Program-made: the position numbers and the translations under genes
Notes under the pieces: generated by a model
What the model saw: only the letters and a program-made list of their open reading frames with translations
Told to the model about the DNA's origin: nothing
Database searches by the model: none
Part shown: positions 17,654 to 26,393 of the stretch, one piece after another
Position numbering within the stretch: the first letter of the stretch is position 1
How the letters are laid out: the number at the start of each line of letters is the position of its first letter
Assembly (NCBI GenBank): GCA_963663945.1
Contig: OY760687.1
Location: 1,860,001-1,924,000 of the forward strand
Origin: Bin87 sp963663945
GTDB taxonomy: Bacteria; Chloroflexota; Dehalococcoidia; Lucifugimonadales; UBA3495
Reading direction: 5' to 3'
Length of the DNA stretch: 64,000 bases

Positions 17654-18496
17654 ATGACCACGCAAGTGCAACCCAAGAGCCGAAACGTCACCGCCAACGG
17701 CATCAACCTGCACTACCTTGACTGGGGCACGGAGGGCCAGCCGCCCCTGGTGATGTTGCACGGCCTCCGTGGCCACGCCAACGTCTGGGCCGACGTCGCC
17801 GAGGCGCTCTGCGGCGACTACCACGTCTATTCGGTCGACCAGCGTGGCCGTGGCGACACCGATCACGCTCCCGGCGGAGACTACTCCACCGAGGCTTTCG
17901 TGGCCGATCTGCTGGGCTTTGTCGACGCCATCGGCCTCGACAAGTTCGTCCTCTTCGGCCATTCCATGGGCGGCCGCAACAGCATGGCTTTTGCCGGCGC
18001 GCATCGCGAAAGGCTGGAGCGCCTGTGCGTCGTGGATATCGGACCGCGCGTAGAGGCCACCGGCGGCAACCGCATTACCGAGGAGTTGCGCGGCCTGCCG
18101 CCCGGGTTCGACAATTTTGAGGATGCCCTGGCGCACGTTCAGGCAGCCAACCGATTCGCATCCGAGCCGGTTATGCGCCGCCGTCTGACTGGTCAGACCC
18201 ATCAATCGGCCGACGGGAAGATCAGTTGGAAATTCGACCCGGCAATTCGCGAGCAGCGCATCAATGGCACGGCCGCTCCCTCAACCGACCTGTGGCCGGC
18301 GCTGGACAACATCACCTGCCCCACCCTGATCGTGCGCGGAACCGAAACCGACCTGCTCACCCAGGAAACCGCCGATCGCATGGTGGCGACCCTGGCCCAG
18401 GGCAGCATGGTGAACGTCGAGCGCGCCGGCCACATGGTGTTCGAGGACAACCCTTCCGATTTCATCGCCGCCGTAAAGTCCTGGCTGGCGGACTAA
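17654..18496 (+). CDS. Alpha/beta hydrolase
   Basis: 280 aa hydrolase with the nucleophile elbow GHSMGG (S104), acid D233 in RGTETDLL and H260 in ERAGHMVF, the full catalytic triad. LHGLRGHANVW gives the oxyanion-hole HG motif. The cap region lies at about residues 135-215. AGGAGG precedes the ATG. Candidate activities are esterase, C-C hydrolase or lactonase; the neighbouring crotonase gene favours a catabolic role. It is followed by a terminator hairpin. Confidence 0.9.
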   Translation: MTTQVQPKSRNVTANGINLHYLDWGTEGQPPLVMLHGLRGHANVWADVAEALCGDYHVYSVDQRGRGDTDHAPGGDYSTEAFVADLLGFVDAIGLDKFVLFGHSMGGRNSMAFAGAHRERLERLCVVDIGPRVEATGGNRITEELRGLPPGFDNFEDALAHVQAANRFASEPVMRRRLTGQTHQSADGKISWKFDPAIREQRINGTAAPSTDLWPALDNITCPTLIVRGTETDLLTQETADRMVATLAQGSMVNVERAGHMVFEDNPSDFIAAVKSWLAD

Positions 18497-18517
18497 TTCG
18501 CTTGGTTTTCGGCGTCA

Positions 18518-18547
18518 ACGGCCGTTCTCGGAGACGGGAACGGCCGT
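18518..18547 (+). terminator. Terminator after the alpha/beta hydrolase gene
   Basis: 10-bp stem ACGGCCGTTC (18518-18527) / GAACGGCCGT (18538-18547); no long T run follows. Confidence 0.5.
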
Positions 18548-18615
18548 CAGCGTGCGCCGTGCTACAATTCGCTCATTCCATTACGACGGCCTGCGTGTCG
18601 CCGAGGTAACCTGCC

Positions 18616-19839
18616 ATGAAAATCTCTTTTTTCCACCTGATGCCCTACCAGGACCTGCCGGACGATTTCGCCGATCAACACCATTCCGCATGGGTTGACC
18701 TTCCCAACGAGAACTTCGACCCGGCCAAGGGCAACGAATACTACCAGCAATACATCGACCAGTTGCGTTACGCGGATGAGGTCGGCTTTGACGGCATCTG
18801 CGTCAACGAGCACCACAACAACGCGTATGGCATCATGCCGTCGCCGAACTTGATCGGCTCGGTGCTGGCCAATTCCACCAACAACGGGGCGGTTATCGTT
18901 CTCGGCAACAGCCTCGCCCTGTACAACCCGCCGGTGCGCGTCGCCGAAGAGATGGCGATGCTCGACGTTATTTCCAACGGACGCCTGGTCGCCGGGTTCC
19001 CGGTGGGCACGGCCATGGACACGACGTTCTCTTACGGCCAGGTCCCCATCACCCTGCGCGATCGCCACACCGAAGCGCACGACGTGATCATGCAGGCCTG
19101 GACGCAGCACCGGCCCACCATCTTCAACGGCAAGTACAACAAGCTGCGTTACATCAGCATCTGGCCGCGCCCAATGCAGGAGCCTCATCCGCCGGTATGG
19201 ATCCCCGGCTCAGGCAGCCTGGAAACCTGGGACTGGGTCCTGGACCGGGACTACGTCTACTGCTACCTCTCCTACTACGGGTACCTGCGCGGCCACAACA
19301 TCGTCAAGGGTTACTGGGAACGGGTTGCCGAGCGCGGTATCGACGACAACCCGCATCGCCTCGGCTTCCTCCAGTTGGTGTGCGTCTCCGAAACCGACGA
19401 ACAGGCGGAGAAGGACTACGAGGAGCATGTGAAGTACTTCTACGAGAAGATGCTCCGCGTGTACCCGCCCTTCGCTGAATCGCCCGGCTATCGGTCCCTC
19501 GAGTCCATCCGCAAATCCCTGCGCCCGCAGATGGGTGAAGAGGCCCAGCGCACCGCCCAGGAAAACAGCTGGAAGGACTACATCGAACAGGGACACGTCA
19601 TCGGCGGCAGCCCCGAAACCGTCCGGCGCAAGCTGACCGAAGCCTGCGAACTGCTGCGCGTGGGACATCTCATGGTCCTGCTCCAAATCGGCAGCATGCC
19701 GCCGGATCTGGTGCGGAAGAACACCGACCTGTTCGCCAACGAAGTGATGCCTCACATCAAGGGCCTGTTCAACGAATACGATGACCCCTGGTGGCCCGAG
19801 CGTCTCAAGTCGAGCACTGCCGAGGCTGTCGGCGACTGA
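18616..19839 (+). CDS. LLM-class flavin/F420-dependent oxidoreductase
   Basis: 407 aa luciferase-like TIM-barrel monooxygenase. Features include DEVGFDGICVNEHHNNAYG near residues 53-71 (the EHH motif typical of bacterial-luciferase-like FMN enzymes), LGNSLALYNPPVRVAEEMAM, and the C-terminal VIGGSPETVRRKL. Substrate is unknown. It is the first gene of a probable three-gene operon with the PaREP1-like protein (14 bases downstream) and the UGA-containing peroxiredoxin. Start ATG follows GAGGTAACCTGCC. Confidence 0.9.
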   Translation: MKISFFHLMPYQDLPDDFADQHHSAWVDLPNENFDPAKGNEYYQQYIDQLRYADEVGFDGICVNEHHNNAYGIMPSPNLIGSVLANSTNNGAVIVLGNSLALYNPPVRVAEEMAMLDVISNGRLVAGFPVGTAMDTTFSYGQVPITLRDRHTEAHDVIMQAWTQHRPTIFNGKYNKLRYISIWPRPMQEPHPPVWIPGSGSLETWDWVLDRDYVYCYLSYYGYLRGHNIVKGYWERVAERGIDDNPHRLGFLQLVCVSETDEQAEKDYEEHVKYFYEKMLRVYPPFAESPGYRSLESIRKSLRPQMGEEAQRTAQENSWKDYIEQGHVIGGSPETVRRKLTEACELLRVGHLMVLLQIGSMPPDLVRKNTDLFANEVMPHIKGLFNEYDDPWWPERLKSSTAEAVGD

Positions 19840-19853
19840 TCCTTTCCGATGCC

Positions 19854-20366
19854 ATGCCTCTCCGGGATGCCGACATCACCGCAGCTGTGGCGCGCGCTTT
19901 GGCTGCCTCCAGGGACCCTGCCCAACCCGCAGATGACGGCAGGTCTCCGGAGAAATATGCTCAACTGAGCAGCGATTTCCGGGCGAGCGCCTGGCGTCAC
20001 CTCAACGAGGACGGCGATTTGCCCCAGGCGTCCAGTAAGGCTTGGGGCATGGTCGCCGAAACCGTCAAGGCCGTTAGCGCTCAACACGGTGGGATCATCC
20101 ATGCCCACCGTTCGATATGGCATGTCATCCGTGAGCTGAGCCACCTGGTCGGTGAGACTGGCGACGAGCGGACGCAGGCTTGGATGAACAACGCTTTCAG
20201 TCGGGCCCGTTCGCTGCACACGAACTTCTATGAAGATGAAGAAGCGCAGCCTGAGGTGGCTGCGGGGATCGCGTTGTGCGAGGAACTCTCCGACCGTCTC
20301 TACGAACTCTTCTGGCCAAGTCGTTCCCATGATTCTGCGCCCCCGAATACCGAGGTCAACCCATGA
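19854..20366 (+). CDS. PaREP1/HEPN-like protein
   Basis: 170 aa, all-helical by composition. The segment SSKAWGMVAETVKAVS, HRSIWHVIRELSHLVGE, SLHTNFYEDE and CEELSDRLYELF resembles PaREP1-type proteins, which belong to the HEPN-related helical group known from archaea and some bacteria. The canonical HEPN RNase motif RxxxxH is not convincingly present, so RNase activity should not be assumed. The ATG at 19854 is chosen because the longer frame would overlap the LLM gene. Its TGA overlaps the ATG of the next gene (ATGA), so it is translationally coupled to the selenoprotein peroxiredoxin. Confidence 0.65.
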   Translation: MPLRDADITAAVARALAASRDPAQPADDGRSPEKYAQLSSDFRASAWRHLNEDGDLPQASSKAWGMVAETVKAVSAQHGGIIHAHRSIWHVIRELSHLVGETGDERTQAWMNNAFSRARSLHTNFYEDEEAQPEVAAGIALCEELSDRLYELFWPSRSHDSAPPNTEVNP

Positions 20367-20854
20367 GCGAAAAACTCCAACAGGGCGATCGCCTGCCCGA
20401 ACTGTCCCTGTACCTGATCGACGACGGCAAACTGTCCCTCCCCGGTGACATGTCGTCCCGCTACCTGGCGGTTCTCTTCTACCGAGGCGTGTGGTGACCC
20501 TACTGCTCGCGGCAGTTGGCCGCGTGGCAGTCGCAACAGGATTCCCTTGCCGAGATGGGGTTGTCCATCATCGGCGCCAGCGTGGAACCCAAGGAAATCG
20601 TGGAGGAAATGGCCACCAAATCGGGCGTCACTTTCCCCATGGCCTACGGCGTAACCCGCGAGCAGGCCGACATCCTCGGGTCCTGGTGGTCCGACGATCG
20701 CGGAGGATACATCCAGCCCACCGAATTGTTGCTCGGCCGCGGGGGCACCGTGCTGGGCTCTATGTACGCCAGCGGCCCGGTCGGTCGCGTGAGCCCGGAT
20801 GAGGCCGTGTACTTCATTCAGGGCCGCGAGCGCGCCCGGTTGCGCAGCCAATAG
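20363..20854 (+). CDS. Peroxiredoxin-like selenoprotein, Sec at in-frame UGA
   Basis: An AhpC/TSA-like thioredoxin-fold protein of 163 aa when the UGA at 20495-20497 is read as selenocysteine. The residues around it are FYRGVW-U45-PYC48-SRQL. Relatives carry FYRGxWCPYC at the same place, so U45 takes the position of the redox cysteine in a CxxC motif. The downstream part (MGLSIIGASVEPKEIVEEMA, then GVTFPMAYGV) continues the same frame with normal family sequence to the C-terminus. A hairpin matching bacterial SECIS rules follows the UGA. Without recoding it looks like a 44-codon fragment plus a 112-codon ORF beginning at 20516. The start ATG overlaps the upstream stop. The likely role is reduction of peroxides or disulfides. 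Confidence 0.88.
20503..20530 (+). promoter_or_regulatory. bSECIS-like hairpin
   Basis: Stem CTGC / GCAG (20503-20506, 20527-20530), small internal asymmetry, then CGCGGC (20508-20513) / GCCGCG (20519-20524) around the apical loop AGTTG. The loop begins 16 bases after the UGA, close to the 17 bases I count in E. coli fdhF. It contains the GU expected for SelB binding. Confidence 0.75.
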
Positions 20855-20860
20855 ATTTCA

Positions 20861-20887
20861 GAGTGACGGGTCGAAGGCCCGTCACTC
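20861..20887. terminator. Bidirectional terminator between peroxiredoxin and fdhA
   Basis: 10-bp stem GAGTGACGGG (20861-20870) / CCCGTCACTC (20878-20887), 7-base loop. The fdhA stop (20882-20884) lies within it. Confidence 0.6.
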
Positions 20888-23680
20888 TCCAGGTTCCACA
20901 CGAACCGCGCATACCTTGTACTCAGGGATCCGGGAGTCTGGATCGTACACGGCGTTGGTCAGGAAGTTCGCCGCCGAGTCGCTCAGGCGCACGAAAGGTA
21001 TGAAGATCTCGCCGGTGCGCATGCGGTAGGTGTATCGCGCCACTCCGTTGAGTTCACCACGCCGGGAGCGAACCCTCACGCTCCCTCCGTCGCGCAGACC
21101 GAACCGCTCGCCGTCGGCGGGATTGACCGATACCTCGAGATCCGGCGCCCGCGCCAGCAGATTGCCCACGCGCCGCGTGATGGTACCGCCGTGCCAGTGG
21201 TACAGCACTCTTCCCGTGTTCAAGACCAGGGGGAACCTTTCCGTGGGAGTTTCCGCCGCCACCGGCCCCTGCTCGTAGGCTACGAATTTGGCCCGTTCGC
21301 CCCTGGGGAAGTCTTCTCCATAAAGGTAGCTGGTACCGGGATGGTCCGGCGTCGGGCAGGGCCATTGGATGCCGCCTTCTGCGTCCAATCGCTCGTAGGA
21401 AATCCCCGCCAGCAACGGAGTCAGGCTGGCCATCTCCGCGAAAATCTCGGACGGATGCCGGTAGGCGAACTGATCCGTCACCGGCAATCCCAGCCGATCG
21501 CCGATTCGCGTCGCCAGATCATCGACAATAGCCCAGTCCGGCCGGCTTTCGCCCACGGGTTCAACCACTTGCCGGACCCTCTGCACGCGGCGTTCGCTGT
21601 TCGTGAAAGTCCCGTCCTTCTCCGCGAAGGTGGTTGCGGGCAATATGACGTCCGCCAGCCTGCCCGTTTCGTGCATGAAAATGTCCTGCACCACCAGGAA
21701 GTCGAGCTTGCGGAACAGTTCGTCGGCTCGGTTGAGGTCAGGTTCGCTGAGCAAAGGATTTTCGCCGGTGATGTACATTGCCCGCACGCCGTCCGGTTGG
21801 CCGATGGAATCCACCATGTCGGTCACAACCCGTCCCTCGTGGTGGGGTAGCGCGTCGCTGGCGCCCCAGGCCTGAGCGAACTTCTCCAGCGTTTCGGGTC
21901 GAAGGCTCTGGTAGCCGGGCAGCGAATCGGGAACGCAACCCGCGTCGCCGCATCCCTGCACGTTGTTCTGGCCGCGCAGTGGCGAAATGCCGGAACCCGG
22001 GAAGCCCATTTGCCCGGTGACCAGCGCCAGGTTGAGCACCGAATGCACGTTGGCAGTCCCGTTGGTGTGCTGGGTCAGTCCCATTCCCCATATCAGACAG
22101 GCGCCCCCGCGATCGGCATCAGCGCCTCCCAGCCGGGGAACCGGGGGCCGCGCCACCATGCGTGCGGCAGCACGGATGTCGTCCGCAGAAACTCCGGTGA
22201 TCGCGGATGCCCGCTCCGGCGTGTAATCGTCGATCACGGAATGCCACTCGCTGTAACCCTCGGTCCGCTGTCTCACGAACCCGTCGTCGGCCAGGTCTTC
22301 CGTCACCACGACGTGTGCCATGGCATTCAGCAGGGCCACGTCCGTGCCGGGGTACGCCCGCAGCCACAGGTCGGCGTAGTCGCACATGTCGATGCGACGC
22401 GGGTTGATCACGATCAGCCTGGCGCCCCTTTCCACCACGGCGCGGCGCATCCGCGAAGCGGCCACCGGATGGTTGGATGTAGGATCGCAACCCATTACCA
22501 CCAGGCAGCCGGCGTTTTCGTAGTCGGTGTAGGAGTTGCTCGTCGCTCCGCTTCCCAGCGAGGTCAGCATCGCGGTGACCGACGGCGCATGACACAAACG
22601 CGTGCAGTGGTCGATGTTGTTGCTGCCCATCACCAGCCGGGCAAACTTCTGCTGGACGTAGCCGTCTTCATTCGTCGCCTTGGCGGAGCACAGTGTTCCA
22701 AAAGACTCGCCCCGGTACTCGGCCAGGCGCGAGGCCACCAGGTCCAGCGCTTCGTCCCAGGTCGCTTCCCGGAAATCCCCGGTGAACCGCTCGCCCTCGC
22801 GTATCAGCGGCGCCTTGATCCGGTCGCCGTGCTGCACAAAGGTGTAACCGAAGCGCCCCTTCACGCACAGCATCCCGACGCTGGACAGGTTTTCCGGGTC
22901 ATCATGCGAGGCAATGATCCTGCCTGCCTGCGGCCCTTCGGTCGCGCCGTTGACCTCCAGTTTGATGCCGCAACCGACTCCGCAGTAAGGGCAAGTCGTC
23001 TTGACCTGATGGGTCGGAGTTCCGAGGTCGGGAGGCGCTTTGACGCTGATGGCACCGGTGGGGCAGACACTGAGGCATTGCCCGCACGTGGTGCAGATGC
23101 TCTGGGCCAGGGGCTTGTCCCCTGCCGTCGCGATGCGAGCCGACCCCCCGGCGCCCAGCACGTCGATGGCGCCGATGAACTGGTGGCCGGTCTGGCACGC
23201 GTTGACGCATCGGGCGCAAAGGATGCACGCGTCCATGGCGAGATTGAACACCGGGTTGGAATCGTCCGTCGGCTGTCGTTCCCGTGACGCCCATCGGGTG
23301 CCGGAAACGCCGTGTAAGCTGGCGGCGTCCGACAGCAAACCGTACCCTTCGCTCGACCTCGCAGTTCCGCCCGCTTCGCCAACCATGCCCAGCGTGAGCT
23401 CGATCACGCCGGACCGGATGCGCCTGGCGTCGGCGGAATCGGTGCGGATCACCATCCCGTCGCTGGCCGGCGTCGAGCAGGACGCGGGGAATCCGCGGAT
23501 GCCATCGATCTGGACCAGGCAGGTGCGACACGCACCGATGGCCGGCATGTCAGCATCCTTGCACAATTGGGACAGCGGAACAGCCGCCGCATTGACGGCG
23601 TCCAGCGCGCTGGCCCCGGCCGGCACGCTCACCGGGTTGCCATCAACCGTTACGTTGATCGTTGAACTGCCGACGACCAT
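20882..23680 (-). CDS. fdhA: Formate dehydrogenase alpha subunit
   Basis: About 932 aa molybdopterin enzyme oxidising formate to CO2. An N-terminal [2Fe-2S] ferredoxin domain has Cys at about 40, 51, 54 and 68. Two [4Fe-4S] clusters follow at about 152-206 (CILCARCVNAC and CTTCGQCLSVC). The bis-MGD domain starts with CPYCGVGC (230-237) for a further [4Fe-4S]. The active-site residue is a cysteine (TGT at 22592-22594, in TRLCHAPSV), where many homologues have selenocysteine. GGGGGTGG upstream favours the ATG at 23678-23680; a GTG at 23689 is possible. No beta (FMN/NADH) or gamma subunit gene adjoins, so the electron acceptor is unknown. Confidence 0.9.
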   Translation of the reverse strand: MVVGSSTINVTVDGNPVSVPAGASALDAVNAAAVPLSQLCKDADMPAIGACRTCLVQIDGIRGFPASCSTPASDGMVIRTDSADARRIRSGVIELTLGMVGEAGGTARSSEGYGLLSDAASLHGVSGTRWASRERQPTDDSNPVFNLAMDACILCARCVNACQTGHQFIGAIDVLGAGGSARIATAGDKPLAQSICTTCGQCLSVCPTGAISVKAPPDLGTPTHQVKTTCPYCGVGCGIKLEVNGATEGPQAGRIIASHDDPENLSSVGMLCVKGRFGYTFVQHGDRIKAPLIREGERFTGDFREATWDEALDLVASRLAEYRGESFGTLCSAKATNEDGYVQQKFARLVMGSNNIDHCTRLCHAPSVTAMLTSLGSGATSNSYTDYENAGCLVVMGCDPTSNHPVAASRMRRAVVERGARLIVINPRRIDMCDYADLWLRAYPGTDVALLNAMAHVVVTEDLADDGFVRQRTEGYSEWHSVIDDYTPERASAITGVSADDIRAAARMVARPPVPRLGGADADRGGACLIWGMGLTQHTNGTANVHSVLNLALVTGQMGFPGSGISPLRGQNNVQGCGDAGCVPDSLPGYQSLRPETLEKFAQAWGASDALPHHEGRVVTDMVDSIGQPDGVRAMYITGENPLLSEPDLNRADELFRKLDFLVVQDIFMHETGRLADVILPATTFAEKDGTFTNSERRVQRVRQVVEPVGESRPDWAIVDDLATRIGDRLGLPVTDQFAYRHPSEIFAEMASLTPLLAGISYERLDAEGGIQWPCPTPDHPGTSYLYGEDFPRGERAKFVAYEQGPVAAETPTERFPLVLNTGRVLYHWHGGTITRRVGNLLARAPDLEVSVNPADGERFGLRDGGSVRVRSRRGELNGVARYTYRMRTGEIFIPFVRLSDSAANFLTNAVYDPDSRIPEYKVCAVRVEPGE

Positions 23681-23748
23681 CACTGCCACCCCCGGTCTTG
23701 TTCCCCTTTACGGTTGCTGTTTATGAGATGGCGTTATCCCAACCGAGG

Positions 23749-24960
23749 TCAACCCTCAAAGTAGCCTTCCTCCTGGAAGATTTCCGCCAGCCGCGCCACA
23801 CCCTCGCGTATTTCCTCCGGGGAGTTGTGGCTGTAGGTCAGGCGCAGGTGATTGTTGCGCCCGCGATCCGAGCGGAACATGCCGCCCGGATTGTATTTGA
23901 CGTCCCGCTCGGTTGCTTTGGCCAGCGTCGACCAGGTGTCGGCGTTTTCGGGCAGCTTCACGAACATCATCATGCCGCCGTGCGGGTGGGTCCATTCGCA
24001 GAATGACGGGAAGTTGCTCTCCAGGGCGCCAATCATCGCATTGCGCCGGGCCAGCAGCGCCTGCCGAACGGCTTCAATGTGCTCGGCCTCGTGCGCCCGC
24101 ATGTATTCGTACACCATAGTGGTCGCCAGGTGGCTGACGCTCCGGCGCGGCAGGTTTTCCGCGTTGACCTGTGGCAGCGCCTCTTTTACGCCCGGCGGTA
24201 GCACGCCGAAGCCGACGCGCAGCCCGCACCCCAGCAGCTTGGTGAACGAGGAAACGTAAAAAACGTCCCCCTGATCGCTGATGCCGGACATGGCCTGGGG
24301 CAGCGGGTCGCCGTCGATGCGGAAGTCCGCGTAGGATTCGTTCTCCAGCACCGGCACTCCGTACTTCTGGGAAACTTCCAGCAGCGCCCGTCGCCGCCCG
24401 TCTGGCACCGTGAATCCCAGTGGGTTCTGGTACACCGGTATCATCCACACGAACTTGGCGCGCCGCCCTGAACTCTCCAGCGACGCCAGCGCGTCCTCCA
24501 GCGCGTCCGGAAGCATGCCGTCCTCATCACCCGGTACGTGAATAGGTTCCGCGCCACGCTCCATCATCATGCGCAGGCTGCCCATGTAAGTGAATTCCTC
24601 CACCAGCACGGCGTCGCCCGGATTGATGAATGACTCCAGGATGATCGATATCGCTCCCCCGGCGCCGTCCGAGATGTAAACGTCATCCGGCGAGGCGTGA
24701 TAGCCGCGGTTGCTCGCCAGCCGCTCGGCGACCATTTCCCTGAGGCCGACGTGTCCGCCCGGCGGCGGATAGCCCGCCAGGGACGCGGCTCCGTTGGCTT
24801 CGAGCCCGGTCCGGATGGCGGCCAGGTACTCGTCGCCGTCGACCACTTCCGGCACCGCGTTGGTGATCGAGAAAATATACTTCACCGACGCGCTCGCTCC
24901 CGGCGGCGTCGCCACTGACCTGGGCAAATTGCTGGAAAACATCGATGCGTAATCGACCAT
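23749..24960 (-). CDS. PLP-dependent aminotransferase, class I/II (2-aminoadipate aminotransferase-like)
   Basis: 403 aa fold type I enzyme. FVWMIPVYQNPLGFTVPDGR is the cofactor-ring asparagine region (NPxG), ENESYADFRIDG follows, and the PLP lysine lies in VSSFTKLLGCGLRVGF. The sequence resembles LysN/ARO8-type transaminases and the catalytic half of MocR proteins, but no N-terminal HTH domain is present. A related enzyme is encoded at 48.9-50.1 kb. The ATG at 24958-24960 follows CTGGAGGCCAC, a fair ribosome site. The amino donor and acceptor are not known. Confidence 0.9.
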   Translation of the reverse strand: MVDYASMFSSNLPRSVATPPGASASVKYIFSITNAVPEVVDGDEYLAAIRTGLEANGAASLAGYPPPGGHVGLREMVAERLASNRGYHASPDDVYISDGAGGAISIILESFINPGDAVLVEEFTYMGSLRMMMERGAEPIHVPGDEDGMLPDALEDALASLESSGRRAKFVWMIPVYQNPLGFTVPDGRRRALLEVSQKYGVPVLENESYADFRIDGDPLPQAMSGISDQGDVFYVSSFTKLLGCGLRVGFGVLPPGVKEALPQVNAENLPRRSVSHLATTMVYEYMRAHEAEHIEAVRQALLARRNAMIGALESNFPSFCEWTHPHGGMMMFVKLPENADTWSTLAKATERDVKYNPGGMFRSDRGRNNHLRLTYSHNSPEEIREGVARLAEIFQEEGYFEG

Positions 24961-25053
24961 ATGTGGCCTCCAGTTACTGCGGTGAGCGTATGGTATCAGA
25001 TACGGCGCTTTCTTTAGCCCGGTTTCGAGTCGCCGTCCTGGACCATTGCGATC

Positions 25054-26262
25054 TCACACGGCAGTCTTGAGCCGTTGCGCTACGCCTTCCCTCACCAGCG
25101 GTATCAGTTCCCGTCCGTAATCGGCGGCGTCAGCCAACGGGTCGAACCCGCGAATGATGAAAGCGCTGCACCCCAGGTCGTAGTATGCCAGCAGGGCGTC
25201 CGCCACCTGCTGCGGCGTGCCCACGAGGCACGTCGTACTGCCCGAGGCCCCGCTGGCGGCCGCTATGGGCATCCATAGCCGTTCATCGTGCACATTTCCC
25301 TCGGACGCGAAACGCAACAGACGCCATGCCCCTTCTGACTGCGGCCGCGTCGGGACGCCCGGTGTGATCCGCCCGGCCGTCGCCTGCTGGATCCGTCCCA
25401 GGATCTCTTCCGCCCGCTGCCAGGCCTTCTCCTCCGTCTCGGCGATAATGGGTCGCGCCGACAGGCTGAACCGCATGTCCGCCGGATCCCGACCCGCCGC
25501 GGCCACTCGCTGGCGCACGTCGGCGATGCGTTCGGCTATTGATGCCCGAGGCTCTCCCCACAAGGCGAACAGGTCTGCGCGCCGGCTGGCGGCATCCAGT
25601 GCCGCATCAGAGGCCCCGCCGAAAAACAGCGGGACGTGCGGATGTTGCCGGCAACGAGCCTGGCTGTACGCGGATTGCAACTGGTAGAACTCGCCGTCGT
25701 GGTCGAAGGGTTCCGTCTCCGTCCAGATGCGCCGCATCACATCCAGGTATTCATCCGTGCGGCGATACCGGGAATCGTGGTCCAGCCAGTCCCCGTCCTG
25801 CCGCTGTTCGATGTCGTTCCCGCCGGTGATGATGTGAAGGGCGATTCGCCCGTTGGTGAGTTGGTCCAGCGTCGCCGCTTTCCGGGCCGCCAGCGTGGGC
25901 GCCACGAAGCCGGGCCGGTGCGCGATCAGGTATCCCAACCGCTCGGTGTGCGCCGCCGCATATCCCGCCACCTCGAACCCATCGGGGGTCGACGAGGAAT
26001 AGCCGGTCAGCACCATGTCGAAGCCTGCTTCCTCGTGGGTGCGCGCGAAATCCAGGATGTAGTCCGGATCAACACCCGACGGCACCTCTGCGCCCGGGTT
26101 GATCCCGCCGCCGAACAGGCTCAGCGTTGCTCCTCGGTTCGCCCGCGATTCGCGGACCACGCCAATCATCCCGATGATGGTCACGCCATCGTCGCCGTAG
26201 ACGCTCGGAACCGTCCGTTGCGGTTGGCTCCCGTTGCCGTGGGTTTCGCTCATTGCTGCCAT
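25054..26262 (-). CDS. LLM-class flavin-dependent monooxygenase (SsuD-like)
   Basis: 402 aa protein of the alkanesulfonate monooxygenase group. Family segments include LGYLIAHRPGFVAPTLAARK, NGRIALHIITGGNDIEQRQDGD, YRRTDEYLDVMRRIW and VPLFFGGASDAALDAASRRAD. Members use reduced FMN and oxygen to release sulfite from alkanesulfonates or to oxidise related compounds. No ssuE flavin reductase or ABC transporter gene adjoins, so the substrate is open. The ATG start at 26260-26262 has GGAGAAAT a short way upstream. The intergenic region before it holds a divergently transcribed structured RNA. Confidence 0.9.
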   Translation of the reverse strand: MAAMSETHGNGSQPQRTVPSVYGDDGVTIIGMIGVVRESRANRGATLSLFGGGINPGAEVPSGVDPDYILDFARTHEEAGFDMVLTGYSSSTPDGFEVAGYAAAHTERLGYLIAHRPGFVAPTLAARKAATLDQLTNGRIALHIITGGNDIEQRQDGDWLDHDSRYRRTDEYLDVMRRIWTETEPFDHDGEFYQLQSAYSQARCRQHPHVPLFFGGASDAALDAASRRADLFALWGEPRASIAERIADVRQRVAAAGRDPADMRFSLSARPIIAETEEKAWQRAEEILGRIQQATAGRITPGVPTRPQSEGAWRLLRFASEGNVHDERLWMPIAAASGASGSTTCLVGTPQQVADALLAYYDLGCSAFIIRGFDPLADAADYGRELIPLVREGVAQRLKTAV

Positions 26263-26358
26263 TTCTCCGTCGCGCTCGTGATGTGCGCCTAGTTTAGACC
26301 ATTTCCCCTTGGTTGCGTTGACCCGCTAAATTGCAGATATAAACTATTCCATTTGGGG

Positions 26359-26387
26359 TTGACACGCATCTCCATTGGTTATACTAT
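26359..26387 (+). promoter_or_regulatory. Promoter of the unidentified structured RNA
   Basis: Consensus -35 TTGACA (26359-26364), 17-base spacer, -10 TACTAT (26382-26387; TATACT overlaps two bases earlier). No open reading frame with a ribosome site follows. Confidence 0.65.
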
Positions 26388-26393
26388 GTATTC

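Noticed and set aside
20516..20854. Separate 112-aa ORF starting at ATG 20516
   Set aside because: It is the downstream part of the UGA-containing peroxiredoxin; the upstream 44 codons and the CxxC-like motif lie in the same frame.
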